From the NCBI RefSeq assembly GCF_020882245.1, contig NW_026869996.1, positions 2,961,592 to 3,025,591 of the forward strand: a stretch of DNA of 64,000 nucleotides, given 5' to 3'. Position numbers and translations under genes: made by a program. This document shows, one piece after another, positions 24,401 to 39,229 of this stretch. Position 1 is the first letter of the stretch, and each line of letters opens with the position of its first letter. A model generated the notes under the pieces. The model was not told where the DNA came from, ran no database searches, and saw only the letters and a program-made list of their open reading frames with translations. The DNA comes from Rhopalosiphum padi (Eukaryota; Arthropoda; Insecta; Hemiptera; Aphididae).

Positions 24401-26800
24401 AACATTTTTCCTTAACAACCCCCAATAATAACCGATTTAAAACCATCAAATACATTAAATTTAACATTTTTCCTTAACAAAACCCCATAATAAATTATTA
24501 AAAACCAGAAATTTCCTTAACATGTATTAAAAAACCATTAATTCATCAAAAAAACCCCATAATAATTGATTTATATCCATCAAATAAATTAAATTTAACG
24601 TTTTTCCTTAACAACCCCCAATAAAAAACTATTTAAAAACCATCAAATACATTAAATTTAACATTTTTCCTTAACAACCCCCCCTAATAAACGATTTAAC
24701 ACCATCAAATACATTAAATTTAACATTTTTCCTTAACAACCCCCAATAATAACCGATTTAAAACCATCAAATACATTAAATTTAACATTTTTCCTTAACC
24801 AAACCCCCATAATAAATGATTAAAAACCAGAAATTTCCTTAAAATGTATTAAAAAAACCATTAATTCATCAAAAAACCCCATAAAAACCGCTTTAAATCC
24901 ATCAAATAAATTAAATTTAACATTTTTTTCTCAACAACCCCCATAATAAATTATTAAAAACCAGAAATTTCCTTAACATGTATTAAAAAACCATTAATTC
25001 ATCAAAAAACCCCAATAATAACCGATTTAAAACCATCAAATACATTAAATTTAACATTTTTCCTTAACAAACCCCCATAATAAATGATTATAAACCAGAA
25101 ATTTCCTTAAAATGTATTAAAAAACCATTAATTCATCAAAAAACCCCATAATAATTGATTTATATCCATCAAATAAATTAAATTTAACGTTTTTCCTTAA
25201 CAACCCCCAATAAAAAACTATTTAAAACCATCAAATACATTAAATTTAACATTTTTCCTTAACAACCCCCCCTAATAAACGATTTAACACCATCAAATAC
25301 ATTAAATTTAACATTTTTCCTTAACAAACCCCCATAATAAATGATTAAAAACCAGAAATTTCCTTAAAATGTATTAAAAAAACCATTAATTCATCAAAAA
25401 ACCCCAATAATAACCGATTTAAAACCATCAAATACATTAAATTTAACATTTTTCCTTAACAAACCCCCATAATAAATGATTATAAACCAGAAATTTCCTT
25501 AAAATGTATTAAAATAACCATTAATTCATCGAAAAACCCCATAATAATTGATTTAAAATCCATCGAATAAATTAAATTTAACATTTTTCCTTAACAAACC
25601 CCCATAATAAATTATTAAAAACCAGAAATTTCCTTAACATGTATTAAAAAACCATTTATTCATCAAAAAACTCCATAAAAACCGCTTTAAATCCATCAAA
25701 TAAATTGAATTTAACATTTTTCCTTAACAACCCCCAATAATAAACGATTTAACACCATCAAATACATTATATTTAACATTTTTCCTTAAAAAACCCCCAA
25801 AATTAATGATTAAAAACCATTAATTTGCTAAAAATGTATTAAAAATACCATTAATTCATCAAAAAACCCCATAATAATTGATTTATATCCATCAAATAAA
25901 TTAAATTTAACGTTTTTCCTTAACAACCCCCCATAATAAATGATTAAAAACCAGAAATTTCCTTAAAATGTATTAAACAACCATTAATTCATCAAAAAAC
26001 CCCATAAAAACCGCTTTAAATCCATCAAATAAATTAAATTTAACGTTTTTCCTTAACAACCCCCAATAAAAAAAACTATTTAAAACCATCAAATACATTA
26101 AATTTAACATTTTTCCTTAACAAACCCCCATAATAAATGATTAAAAACCAGAAATTTCCTTAAAATGTATTAAAAAAAACATTTAATTTCATCAAAAAAC
26201 TTCATAATAATTGATTAATATCCATCAAATAAATTAAATTTAAACATTTTTCCTTAACAACCCCCAATAATAACCGATTTAAAACCATCAAATACATTAA
26301 ATTTAACATTTTTCCTTAACAACCCCCATAATAAATGATTAAAAACCAGAAATTTCCTTAAAATGTATTAAAAAAAAACCATTAATTCATCAAAAAAAAC
26401 CCCATAATAATTGATTTATATCCATCAAATAAATTAAATTTAACGTTTTTTCCTTAACAACCCCCAATAAAAAACTATTTAAAACCATCAAATACATTAA
26501 ATTTAACATTTTTCCTTAACAAACCCCCATAATAAATGATTAAAAACCAGAAATTTCCTTAAAATGTATTAAAAAACCATTAATTCATCAAAAAACCCCA
26601 TAAAAAACCGCTTTAAATCCATCAAATAAATTAAATTTAACATTTTTTCTCAACAAACCCCCATAATAAATTATTAAAAAACCAGAAATTTCCTTAACAT
26701 GTATTAAAAAAACCATTAATTCATCAAAAAAACCCCATAATAATTGATTTATATCCATCAAATAATTAAATTTAACGTTTTTTCCTTAACAACCCCCAAT
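21481..26800 (-). repeat. HOR region with ~1.98- and ~2.30-kb spacing
   Basis: A rare marker group, TACATTATATTTAAC followed by CCTTAAAAAACCCCC and AATTTGCTAAAAATG, begins at 21481, 23461 and 25763. The spacings are therefore 1980 and 2302 bp. The order of monomers around each marker is the same, and the extra 0.3 kb in the second interval equals a few monomers. The marker does not occur in this form in the left arm. Confidence 0.85.
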
Positions 26801-29800
26801 AAAAAACTATTTAAAACCATCAAATACATTAAATTTAACATTTTTCTTTAACAACCCCCCCCTAATAAACGATTTAACACCATCAAATACATTAAATTTA
26901 ACATTTTTCCTTAACAAACCCCCATAATAAATGATTAAAAAACCAGAAATTTCCTTAAAATGTATTAAAAAACCATTAATTCATCAAAAAACCCCAATAA
27001 TAACCGATTTAAAACCATCAAATACATTAAATTTAACATTTTTCCTTAACAAACCCCCATAATAAATGATTATAAACCAGAAATTTCCTTAAAATGTATT
27101 AAAATAACCATTAATTCATCGAAAAACCCCATAATAATTGATTTAAATCCATCAATTATATTAAATTTAACATTTTTCCTTAACAACCCCCCATAATAAA
27201 TGATTAAAAACCAGAAATTTCCTTAAAATGTATTAAAAAACCATTAATTCATCAAAAAAACCCCATAAAAACCGCTTTAAATCCATCAAATAATTAAATT
27301 TAACATTTTTCCTTAACAAACCCCCATAATAAAATTATTAAAAACCAGAAATTTCCTTAACATGTATTAAAAAAACCATTTATTCATCAAAAAACTCCAT
27401 AAAAACCGCTTTAAATCCATCAAATAAATTGAATTTAACATTTTTTCCTTAACAACCCCCAATAATCAACGATTTAACACCATCAAATACATCATATTTA
27501 ACATTTTTCCTTAAAAAACCCCCAAAATTAATGATTAAAAACCATTAATTTGCTAAAAATGTATTAAAAATACCATTAATTCATCAAAAAACCCCATAAT
27601 AATTGATTTATATCCATCAAATAAATTAAATTTAACGTTTTTCCTTAACAACCCCCCATAATAAATGATTATAAACCAGAAATTTCCTTAAAATGTATTA
27701 AAATAACCATTAATTCATCGAAAAAACCCCATAATAATTGATTTAAATCCATCAATTATATTAAATTTAACATTTTTTCCTTAACAACCCCCCATAATAA
27801 ATGATTAAAAACCAGAAATTTCCTTAAAATGTATTAAAAAACCATTAATTCATCAAAAAACCCCATAAAAACCGCTTTAAATCCATCAAATAAATTAAAT
27901 TTAACATTTTTTCCTTAACAAACCCCCATAATAAATTATTAAAAACCAGAAATTTCCTTAACATGTATTAAAAAAACCATTTATTCATCAAAAAACTCCA
28001 TAAAAAACCGCTTTAAATCCATCAAATAAATTGAATTTAACATTTTTCCTTAACAACCCCCCTAATAAACGATTTAACACCATCAAATACATTAAATTTA
28101 ACATTTTTTCCTTAACAACCCCCAATAATAACCGATTTAAAACCATCAAATACATTAAATTTAACATTTTTCCTTAACAAACCCCCATAATAAATGATTA
28201 TAAACCAGAAATTTCCTTAAAATGTATTAAAAAAACCATTAATTCATCAAAAAAACCCCATAATAATTGATTTAAATCCATCAATTATATTAAATTTAAC
28301 ATTTTTCCTTAACAATCCCCCATAATAAATGATTAAAAACCAGAAATTTCCTTAAAATGTATTAAAAAACCATTAATTCATCAAAAAACCCCATAAAAAC
28401 CGCTTTAAATCCATCAAATAAATTAAATTTAACATTTTTTCTCAACAAACCCCCATAATAAATTATTAAAAACCAGAAATTTCCTTAACATGTATTAAAA
28501 AACCATTAATTCATCAAAAAAACCCCATAATAATTGATTTATATCCATCAAATAAATTAAATTTAACGTTTTTCCTTAACAACCCCCAATAAAAAACTAT
28601 TTAAAACCATCAAATACATTAAATTTAACATTTTTCTTTAACAACCCCCCCTAATAAACGATTTAACACCATCAAATACATTAAATTTAACATTTTTCCT
28701 TAACAAACCCCCATAATAAATGATTAAAAACCAGAAATTTCCTTAAAATGTATTAAAAAACCATTAATTCATCAAAAAACCCCAATAATAACCGATTTAA
28801 AACCATCAAATACATTAAATTTAACATTTTTCCTTAACAAACCCCCATAATAAATGATTATAAACCAGAAATTTCCTTAAAATGTATTAAAATAACCATC
28901 AATTCATCGAAAAACCCCATAATAATTGATTTAAATCCATCAATTATATTAAATTTAACATTTTTCCTTAACAACCCCCCATAATAAATGATTAAAAACC
29001 AGAAATTTCCTTAAAATGTATTAAAAAAAACCATTAATTCATCAAAAAACCCCATAAAAACCGCTTTAAATCCATCAAATAAATTAAATTTAACATTTTT
29101 CCTTAACAAACCCCCATAATAAATTATTAAAAACCAGAAATTTCCTTAACATGTATTAAAAAACCATTTATTCATCAAAAAACTCCATAAAAACCGCTTT
29201 AAATCCATCAAATAAATTGAATTTAACATTTTTCCTTAACAACCCCCAATAATCAACGATTTAACACCATCAAATACATTATATTTAACATTTTTCCTTA
29301 AAAAACCCCCAAAATTAATGATTAAAAACCATTAATTTGCTAAAAATGTATTAAAAATACCATTAATTCATCAAAAAACCCCATAATAATTGATTTATAT
29401 CCATCAAATAAATTAAATTTAACGTTTTTCCTTAACAACCCCCATAATAAATGATTATAAACCAGAAATTTCCTTAAAATGTATTAAAATAACCATTAAT
29501 TCATCGAAAAACCCCATAATAATTGATTTAAATCCATCAATTATATTAAATTTAACATTTTTCCTTAACAACCCCCCATAATAAATGATTAAAAACCAGA
29601 AATTTCCTTAAAATGTATTAAAAAAAAACCATTAATTCATCAAAAAACCCCATAAAAAACCGCTTTAAATCCATCAAATAAATTAAATTTAACATTTTTC
29701 CTTAACAAACCCCCATAATAAATTATTAAAAACCAGAAATTTCCTTAACATGTATTAAAAAAACCATTTATTCATCAAAAAACTCCATAAAAACCGCTTT

Positions 29801-32800
29801 AAATCCATCAAATAAATTGAATTTAACATTTTTCCTTAACAACCCCCCCTAATAAACGATTTAACACCATCAAATACATTAAATTTAACATTTTTCCTTA
29901 ACAACCCCCCAATAATAACCGATTTAAAAACCATCAAATACATTAAATTTAACATTTTTCCTTAACAAACCCCCATAATAAATGATTATAAACCAGAAAT
30001 TTCCTTAAAATGTATTAAAAAAACCATTAATTCATCAAAAAAACCCCATAATAATTGATTTAAATCCATCAATTATATTAAATTTAACATTTTTCCTTAA
30101 CAATCCCCCATAATAAATGATTAAAAACCAGAAATTTCCTTAAAATGTATTAAAAAACCATTAATTCATCAAAAAACCCCATAAAAAACCGCTTTAAATC
30201 CATCAAATAAATTAAATTTAACATTTTTTCTCAACAAACCCCCATAATAAATTATTAAAAACCAGAAATTTCCTTAACATGTATTAAAAAAACCATTTAT
30301 TCATCAAAAAACTTCATAATAATTGATTAATATCCATCAAATAAATTAAATTTAACATTTTTCCTTAACAACCCCCCAATAATAACCGATTTAAAACCAT
30401 CAAATACATTAAATTTAACATTTTTCCTTAACAAACCCCCATAATAAATTATTAAAAACCAGAAATTTCCTTAACATGTATTAAAAAACCATTAATTCAT
30501 CAAAAAAAACCCATAATAATTGATTTAAATCCATCAAATAAATTAAATTTAACATTTTTCCTTAACAACCCCCATAATAAATGATTAAAAACCAGAAATT
30601 TCCTTAAAATGTATTAAAAAAAAACCATTAATTCATCAAAAAACCCCATAATAATTGATTTATATCCATCAAATAAATTAAATTTAACGTTTTTCCTTAA
30701 CAACCCCCAATAAAAAACTATTTAAAACCATCAAATACATTAAATTTAACATTTTTCCTTAACAAACCCCCATAATAAATGATTAAAAACCAGAAATTTC
30801 CTTAAAATGTATTAAAAAAAACCATTAATTCATCAAAAAAACCCCATAAAAAACCGCTTTAAATCCATCAAATAAATTAAATTTAACATTTTTTCTCAAC
30901 AAACCCCCATAATAAATTATTAAAAACCAGAAATTTCCTTAACATGTATTAAAAAACCATTAATTCATCAAAAAAACCCCATAATAATTGATTTATATCC
31001 ATCAAATAAATTAAATTTAACGTTTTTCCTTAACAACCCCCAATAAAAAACTATTTAAAACCATCAAATACATTAAATTTTAACATTTTTCTTTAACAAC
31101 CCCCCCTAATAAACGATTTAACACCATCAAATACATTAAATTTAACATTTTTCCTTAACAAACCCCCATAATAAATGATTAAAAACCAGAAATTTCCTTA
31201 AAATGTATTAAAAAAACCATTAATTCATCAAAAAACCCCAATAATAACCGATTTAAAACCATCAAATACATTAAATTTAACATTTTTCCTTAACAAACCC
31301 CCATAATAAATGATTATAAACCAGAAATTTCCTTAAAATGTATTAAAATAACCATTAATTCATCGAAAAACCCCATAATAATTGATTTAAATCCATCAAT
31401 TATATTAAATTTAACATTTTTCCTTAACAACCCCCCATAATAAATGATTAAAAACCAGAAATTTCCTTAAAATGTATTAAAAAAACCATTAATTCATCAA
31501 AAAAAACCCCATAAAAAACCGCTTTAAATCCATCAAATAAATTAAATTTAACATTTTTCCTTAACAAACCCCCATAATAAATTATTAAAAACCAGAAATT
31601 TCCTTAACATGTATTAAAAAACCATTTATTCATCAAAAAACTCCATAAAAACCGCTTTAAATCCATCAATAAATTGAATTTAACATTTTTCCTTAACAAC
31701 CCCCCAATAATCAACGATTTAACACCATCAAATACATTATATTTAACATTTTTCCTTAAAAAAACCCCCAAAATTAATGAATTAAAAACCATTAATTTGC
31801 TAAAAATGTATTAAAAATACCATAATTCATCAAAAAAACCCCATAATAATTGATTTATATCCATCAAATAAATTAAATTTAACGTTTTTCCTTAACAACC
31901 CCCATAATAAATGATTATAAACCAGAAATTTCCTTAAAATGTATTAAAATAACCATTAATTCATCGAAAAAACCCCATAATAATTGATTTAAATCCATCA
32001 ATTATATTAAATTTAACATTTTTCCTTAACAACCCCCCATAATAAATGATTAAAAACCAGAAATTTCCTTAAAATGTATTAAAAAAACCATTAATTCATC
32101 AAAAAAACCCCATAAAAACCGCTTTAAATCCATCAAATAAATTAAATTTAACATTTTTCCTTAACAAACCCCCATAATAAATTATTAAAAACCAGAAATT
32201 TCCTTAACATGTATTAAAAAAACCATTTATTCATCAAAAAACTCCATAAAAACCGCTTTAAATCCATCAAATAAATTGAATTTAACATTTTTCCTTAACA
32301 ACCCCCCCTAATAAACGATTTAACACCATCAAATACATTAAATTTAACATTTTTCCTTAACAACCCCCAATAATAACCGATTTAAAACCATCAAATACAT
32401 TAAATTTAACATTTTTCCTTAACAAACCCCCATAATAAATGATTATAAACCAGAAATTTCCTTAAAATGTATTAAAAAAACCATTAATTCATCAAAAAAA
32501 CCCATAATAATTGATTTAAATCCATCAATTATATTAAATTTAACATTTTTCCTTAACAATCCCCCATAATAAATGATTAAAAACCAGAAATTTCCTTAAA
32601 ATGTATTAAAAAAACCATTAATTCATCAAAAAAACCCCATAAAAAACCGCTTTAAATCCATCAAATAAATTAAATTTAACATTTTTTCTCAACAAACCCC
32701 CATAATAAATTATTAAAAACCAGAAATTTCCTTAACATGTATTAAAAAACCATTAATTCATCAAAAAACCCCATAATAATTGATTTATATCCATCAAATA

Positions 32801-35800
32801 AATTAAATTTAACGTTTTTTCCTTAACAACCCCCCAATAAAAAACTATTTAAAACCATCAAATACATTAAATTTAACATTTTTCTTTAACAACCCCCCCC
32901 TAATAAACGATTTAACACCATCAAATACATTAAATTTAACATTTTTCCTTAACAAACCCCCATAATAAATGATTAAAAACCAGAAATTTCCTTAAAATGT
33001 ATTAAAAAACCATTAATTCATCAAAAAAACCCCAATAATAACCGATTTAAAACCATCAAATACATTAAATTTAACATTTTTCCTTAACAAACCCCCATAA
33101 TAAATGATTATAAACCAGAAATTTCCTTAAAATGTATTAAAATAACCATCAATTCATCGAAAAACCCCATAATAATTGATTTAAATCCATCAATTATATT
33201 AAATTTAACATTTTTCCTTAACAACCCCCCATAATAAATGATTAAAACCAGAAATTTCCTTAAAATGTATTAAAAAACCATTAATTCATCAAAAAACCCC
33301 ATAAAAAACCGCTTTAAAATCCATCAAATAAATTAAATTTAACATTTTTCCTTAACAAAACCCCCATAATAAATTATTAAAAACCAGAAAATTTCCTTAA
33401 CATGTATTAAAAAACCATTTATTCATCAAAAAACTCCATAAAAACCGCTTTAAATCCATCAAATAAATTGAATTTAACATTTTTCCTTAACAACCCCCAA
33501 TAATCAACGATTTAACACCATCAAATACATTATATTTAACATTTTTCCTTAAAAAACCCCCAAAATTAATGATTAAAAACCATTAATTTTGCTAAAAATG
33601 TATTAAAAATACCATTAATTCATCAAAAAAACCCCATAATAATTGATTTATATCCATCAAATAAATTAAATTTAACGTTTTTCCTTAACAACCCCCATAA
33701 TAAATGATTATAAACCAGAAATTTCCTTAAAATGTATTAAAATAACCATTAATTCATCGAAAAACCCCATAATAATTGATTTAAATCCATCAATTATATT
33801 AAATTTAACATTTTTCCTTAACAACCCCCCATAATAAATGATTAAAAACCAGAAATTTCCTTAAAATGTATTAAAAAACCATTAATTCATCAAAAAAACC
33901 CCATAAAAACCGCTTTAAATCCATCAAATAAATTAAATTTAACATTTTTCCTTAACAAACCCCCATAATAAATTATTAAAAACCAGAAATTTCCTAACAT
34001 GTATTAAAAAAACCATTTATTCATCAAAAAACTCCATAAAAACCGCTTTAAATCCATCAAATAAATTGAATTTAACATTTTTCCTTAACAACCCCCCCTA
34101 ATAAACGATTTAACACCATCAAATACATTAAATTTAACATTTTTCCTTAACAACCCCCCAATAATAACCGATTTAAAACCATCAAATACATTAAATTTAA
34201 CATTTTTCCTTAACAAACCCCCATAATAAATGATTATAAACCAGAAATTTCCTTAAAATGTATTAAAAAAAACCATTAATTCATCAAAAAACCCCATAAT
34301 AATTGATTTAAATCCATCAATTATATTAAATTTAACATTTTTCCTTAACAATCCCCCATAATAAATGATTAAAAACCAGAAATTTCCTTAAAATGTATTA
34401 AAAAACCATTAATTCATCAAAAAAACCCCATAAAAACCGCTTTTAAATCCATCAAATAAATTAAATTTAACATTTTTTCTCAACAAACCCCCATAATAAA
34501 TTATTAAAAACCAGAAATTTCCTTAACATGTATTAAAAAAACCATTTATTCATCAAAAAACTTCATAATAATTGATTAATATCCATCAAATAAATTAAAT
34601 TTAACATTTTTCCTTAACAACCCCCAATAATAACCGATTTAAAACCATCAAATACATTAAATTTAACATTTTTCCTTAACAAACCCCCATAATAAATTAT
34701 TAAAAACCAGAAATTTCCTTAACATGTATTAAAAAAACCATTAATTCATCAAAAAAACCCATAATAATTGATTTAAATCCATCAATAAATTAAATTTAAC
34801 ATTTTTCCTTAACAACCCCCATAATAAATGATTAAAAACCAGAAATTTCCTTAAAATGTATTAAAAAAACCATTAATTCATCAAAAAACCCCATAATAAT
34901 TGATTTATATCCATCAAATAAATTAAATTTAACGTTTTTCCTTAACAACCCCCAATAAAAAACTATTTAAAACCATCAAATACATTAAATTTAACATTTT
35001 TCCTTAACAAACCCCCATAATAAATGATTAAAAACCAGAAATTTCCTTAAAATGTATTAAAAAACCATTAATTCATCAAAAAACCCCATAAAAACCGCTT
35101 TAAATCCATCAAATAAATTAAATTTAACATTTTTTCTCAACAAACCCCCATAATAAATTATTAAAAACCAGAAATTTCCTTAACATGTATTAAAAAACCA
35201 TTAATTCATCAAAAAACCCCATAATAATTGATTTATATCCATCAAATAAATTAAATTTAACGTTTTTCCTTAACAACCCCCAATAAAAAACTATTTAAAA
35301 CCATCAAATACATTAAATTTAACATTTTTCTTTAACAACCCCCCCTAATAAACGATTTAACACCATCAAATACATTAAATTTAACATTTTTCCTTAACAA
35401 ACCCCCATAATAAATGATTAAAAACCAGAAATTTCCTTAAAATGTATTAAAAAAACCATTAATTCATCAAAAAACCCCAATAATAACCGATTTAAAACCA
35501 TCAAATACATTAAATTTAACATTTTTCCTTAACAAACCCCCATAATAAATGATTATAAACCAGAAATTTCCTTAAAATGTATTAAAATAACCATTAATTC
35601 ATCGAAAAACCCCATAATAATTGATTTAAATCCATCAATTATATTAAATTTAACATTTTTCCTTAACAACCCCCCATAATAAATGATTAAAAACCAGAAA
35701 TTTCCTTAAAATGTATTAAAAAAACCATTAATTCATCAAAAAACCCCATAAAAACCGCTTTAAATCCATCAAATAAATTAAATTTAACATTTTTCCTTAA

Positions 35801-36545
35801 CAAACCCCCATAATAAATTATTAAAAACCAGAAATTTCCTTAACATGTATTAAAAAACCATTTATTCATCAAAAAACTCCATAAAAAACCGCTTTAAAAC
35901 CGCTTTAAATCCATCAAATAAATTGAATTTAACATTTTTCCTTAACAACCCCCAATAATCAACGATTTAACACCATCAAATACATTATATTTAACATTTT
36001 TCCTTAAAAAACCCCCAAAATTAATGATTAAAAACCATTAATTTGCTAAAAATGTATTAAAAATACCATTAATTCATCAAAAAACCCCATAATAATTGAT
36101 TTATATCCATCAAATAAATTAAATTTAACGTTTTTCCTTAACAACCCCCATAATAAATGATTATAAACCAGAAATTTCCTTAAAATGTATTAAAATAACC
36201 ATTAATTCATCGAAAAACCCCATAATAATTGATTTAAATCCATCAATTATATTAAATTTAACATTTTTCCTTAACAACCCCCCATAATAAATGATTAAAA
36301 ACCAGAAATTTCCTTAAAATGTATTAAAAAAACCATTAATTCATCAAAAAACCCCATAAAAACCGCTTTAAATCCATCAAATAAATTAAATTTAACATTT
36401 TTCCTTAACAAACCCCCATAATAAATTATTAAAAACCAGAAATTTCCTTAACATGTATTAAAAAACCATTTATTCATCAAAAAACTCCATAAAAACCGCT
36501 TTAAATCCATCAAATAAATTGAATTTAACATTTTTCCTTAACAAC
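26800..36545 (-). repeat. ~4.25-kb HOR, more than two copies
   Basis: The TACATTATAT marker (TACATCATAT in the first copy) is at 27489, 29275, 31733, 33526 and 35981. The alternating spacings of 1786, 2458, 1793 and 2455 bp give a composite period of 4244-4251 bp. AATAATCAACG is private to this region (near 27463, 29251, 31706, 33501, 35955 and 36552). TTTTTCTTTAACAACC is almost private (near 26842, 28635, 31090, 32881 and 35330). The match ends about 36545, where the next monomer type differs. Confidence 0.92.
35887..35908 (-). repeat. 11-bp tandem microduplication
   Basis: AACCGCTTTAA occurs twice head to tail at 35887-35897 and 35898-35908, inside the head of an L2 monomer. Neighbouring L2 copies have it once. 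This is consistent with replication slippage in this copy, or with an assembly error. Confidence 0.9.
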
Positions 36546-36980
36546 CCCCAATAATCAACGATTTAACACCATCAAATACATTATATTTAACATTTTTCCT
36601 TAAAAAACCCCCAAAATTAATGATTAAAAACCATTAATTTGCTAAAAATGTATTAAAAATACCATTAATTCATCAAAAAACCCCATAATAATTGATTTAT
36701 ATCCATCAAATAAATTAAATTTAACGTTTTTCCTTAACAACCCCCATAATAAATGATTATAAACCAGAAATTTCCTTAAAATGTATTAATAAAACCATTA
36801 ATTCATCAAAAAACCCCATAATAATTGATTTAAATCCATCAATTATATTAAATTTAACATTTTTCCTTAACAACCCCCCATAATAAATGATTAAAAACCA
36901 GAAATTTCCTTAAAATGTATTAAAAAAACCATTAATTCATCAAAAAACCCCATAAAAACCGCTTTAAATCCATCAAATAA
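35981..36980 (-). repeat. ~596-bp tandem duplication
   Basis: TACATTATAT occurs at 35981 and 36577, 596 bp apart. The AATTTGCTAAAAATG block, the L1 complement with AACGTTTTT and an ATTATAAACC monomer follow in the same order in both. The second copy lacks the TTCATCG change and has ATTAATAAAACC instead, so the copies have already diverged slightly. Confidence 0.82.
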
Positions 36981-38004
36981 ATTAAATTTAACGTTTTTCC
37001 TTAACAACCCCCAATAAAAAAACTATTTAAAACCATCAAATACATTAAATTTAACATTTTTCCTTAACAAACCCCCATAATAAATGATTAAAAACCAGAA
37101 ATTTCCTTAAAATATATTAAAAAAACATTTAATTCATCAAAAAACTTCATAATAATTGATTAATATCCATCAAATAAATTAAATTTAACATTTTTCCTTA
37201 ACAACCCCCAATAATAACCGATTTAAAAACCATCAAATACATTAAATTTAACATTTTTCCTTAACAAACCCCCATAATAAATGATTATAAACCAGAAATT
37301 TCCTTAAAATGTATTAAAAAAACCATTAATTCATCAAAAAACCCCATAATAATTGATTTAAATCCATCAATTATATTAAATTTAACATTTTTCCTTAACA
37401 ACCCCCCATAATAAATGATTAAAAACCAGAAATTTCCTTAAAATGTATTAAAAAAACCATTAATTCATCAAAAAACCCCATAAAAACCGCTTTAAATCCA
37501 TAAAATAAATTAAATTTAACATTTTTTCTCAACAAACCCCCCATAATAAATTATTAAAAACCAGAAATTTCCTTAACATGTATTAAAAAACCATTTATTC
37601 ATCAAAAAACTCCATAAAAACCGCTTTAAATCCATCAAATAAATTAAATTTAACATTTTTCCTTAACAACCCCCATAATAAATGATTAAAAACCAGAAAT
37701 TTCCTTAAAATGTATTAAAAAAACCATTAATTCATCAAAAAACCCCATAATAATTGATTTATATCCATCAAATAAATTAAATTTAACGTTTTTCCTTAAC
37801 AACCCCCCAATAAAAAACTATTTAAAACCATCAAATACATTAAATTTAACATTTTTCCTTAACAAACCCCCATAATAAATGATTATAAACCAGAAATTTC
37901 CTTAAAATGTATTAAAAAACCATTAATTCATCAAAAAACCCCATAATAATTGATTTAAATCCATCAATTATATTAAATTTAACATTTTTCCTTAACAATC
38001 CCCC

Positions 38005-38070
38005 ATAATAAATGATTATAAACCAGAAATTTGCTAAAAATGTATTAAAAATACCATTAATTCATCAAAA
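38005..38070 (-). repeat. Left-arm-type TTTGCTAAAAATG long monomer
   Basis: ATTATAAACCAGAAATTTGCTAAAAATG context is the exact complement of the left-arm form (TAGCAAATTTCTGG, for example near 13220). Elsewhere in the right arm the same GCTAAAAATG change sits in a different background, ACCATTAATTTGC. This appears to be the only right-arm copy of the left-arm version. Confidence 0.75.
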
Positions 38071-38143
38071 AACCCCATAATAATTGATTTATATCCATCA
38101 AATAAATTAAATTTAACGTTTTTCCTTAACAACCCCCATAATA

Positions 38144-38177
38144 AATGATTATAAACCAGAAATGATTATAAACCAGA
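38144..38177 (-). repeat. 17-bp tandem microduplication
   Basis: AATGATTATAAACCAGA is present twice in direct succession, at 38144-38160 and 38161-38177, within an otherwise normal long monomer. No other monomer I inspected has this. It is a private slippage or assembly event. Confidence 0.92.
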
Positions 38178-38610
38178 AATTTCCTTAAAATGTATTAAAA
38201 AAACCGTTAATTCATCAAAAAACCCCATAATAATTGATTTAAATCCATCAATTATATTAAATTTAACATTTTTCCTTAACAACCCCCCATAATAAATGAT
38301 TAAAAACCAGAAATTTCCTTAAAATGTATTAAAAAACTATTAATTCATCAAAAAACCCCATAAAAACCGCTTTTAAATCCATCAAATAAATTAAATTTAA
38401 CGTTTTTCCTTAACAACCCCCAATAAAAAACTATTTAAAACCATCAAATACATTAAATTTAACATTTTTCCTTAACAAACCCCCATAATAAATGATTAAA
38501 AACCAGAAATTTCCTTAAAATATATTAAAAAAACATTTAATTCATCAAAAAACTTCATAATAATTGATTAATATCCATCAAATAAATTAAATTTAACATT
38601 TTTCCTTAAC

Positions 38611-38660
38611 AACCCCCAATAATAACCGATTTAAATCCATCAATTATATTAAATTTAACA
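38611..38660 (-). repeat. Chimeric S1/L3 monomer
   Basis: On + the S1 complement AATAATAACCGATTT runs straight into the L3 complement AAATCCATCAATTATATT. In T/G orientation this is an L3 lead-in and head start joined to the S1 head end, within the shared TTTAAATC. It is a short hybrid with no 72-bp block, and I saw no other copy. Confidence 0.78.
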
Positions 38661-39229
38661 TTTTTCCTTAACAACCCCCCATAATAAATGATTAAAAACC
38701 AGAAATTTCCTTAAAATGTATTAAAAAACCATTAATTCATCAAAAAACCCCATAAAAACCGCTTTAAATCCATAAAATAAATTAAATTTAACATTTTTTC
38801 TCAACAAACCCCCATAATAAATTATTAAAAACCAGAAATTTCCTTAACATGTATTAAAAAAACCATTTATTCATCAAAAAACTCCATAAAAACCGCTTTA
38901 AATCCATCAAATAAATTAAATTTAACATTTTTCCTTAACAACCCCCCCTAATAAACGATTTAACACCATCAAATAAATTAAATTTAACATTTTTCCTTAT
39001 CAACCCCCCATAATAAATGATTAAAAACCAGAAATTTCCTTAAAATGTATTAAAAAACCATTTAATTCATCAAAAAACCCCATAATAATTGATTTAAATC
39101 CATCAAATAAATTAAATTTAACATTTTTCCTTAACAACCCCCATAATAAATGATTAAAAACCAGAAATTTCCTTAAAATGTATTAAAAAAACCATTAATT
39201 CATCAAAAAACCCCATAATAATTGATTTA

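Noticed and set aside
31604..31792. Short open reading frame on minus (62 aa)
   Set aside because: It is satellite translation, opened by local homopolymer indels and running through S and L monomers. There is no coding signature.
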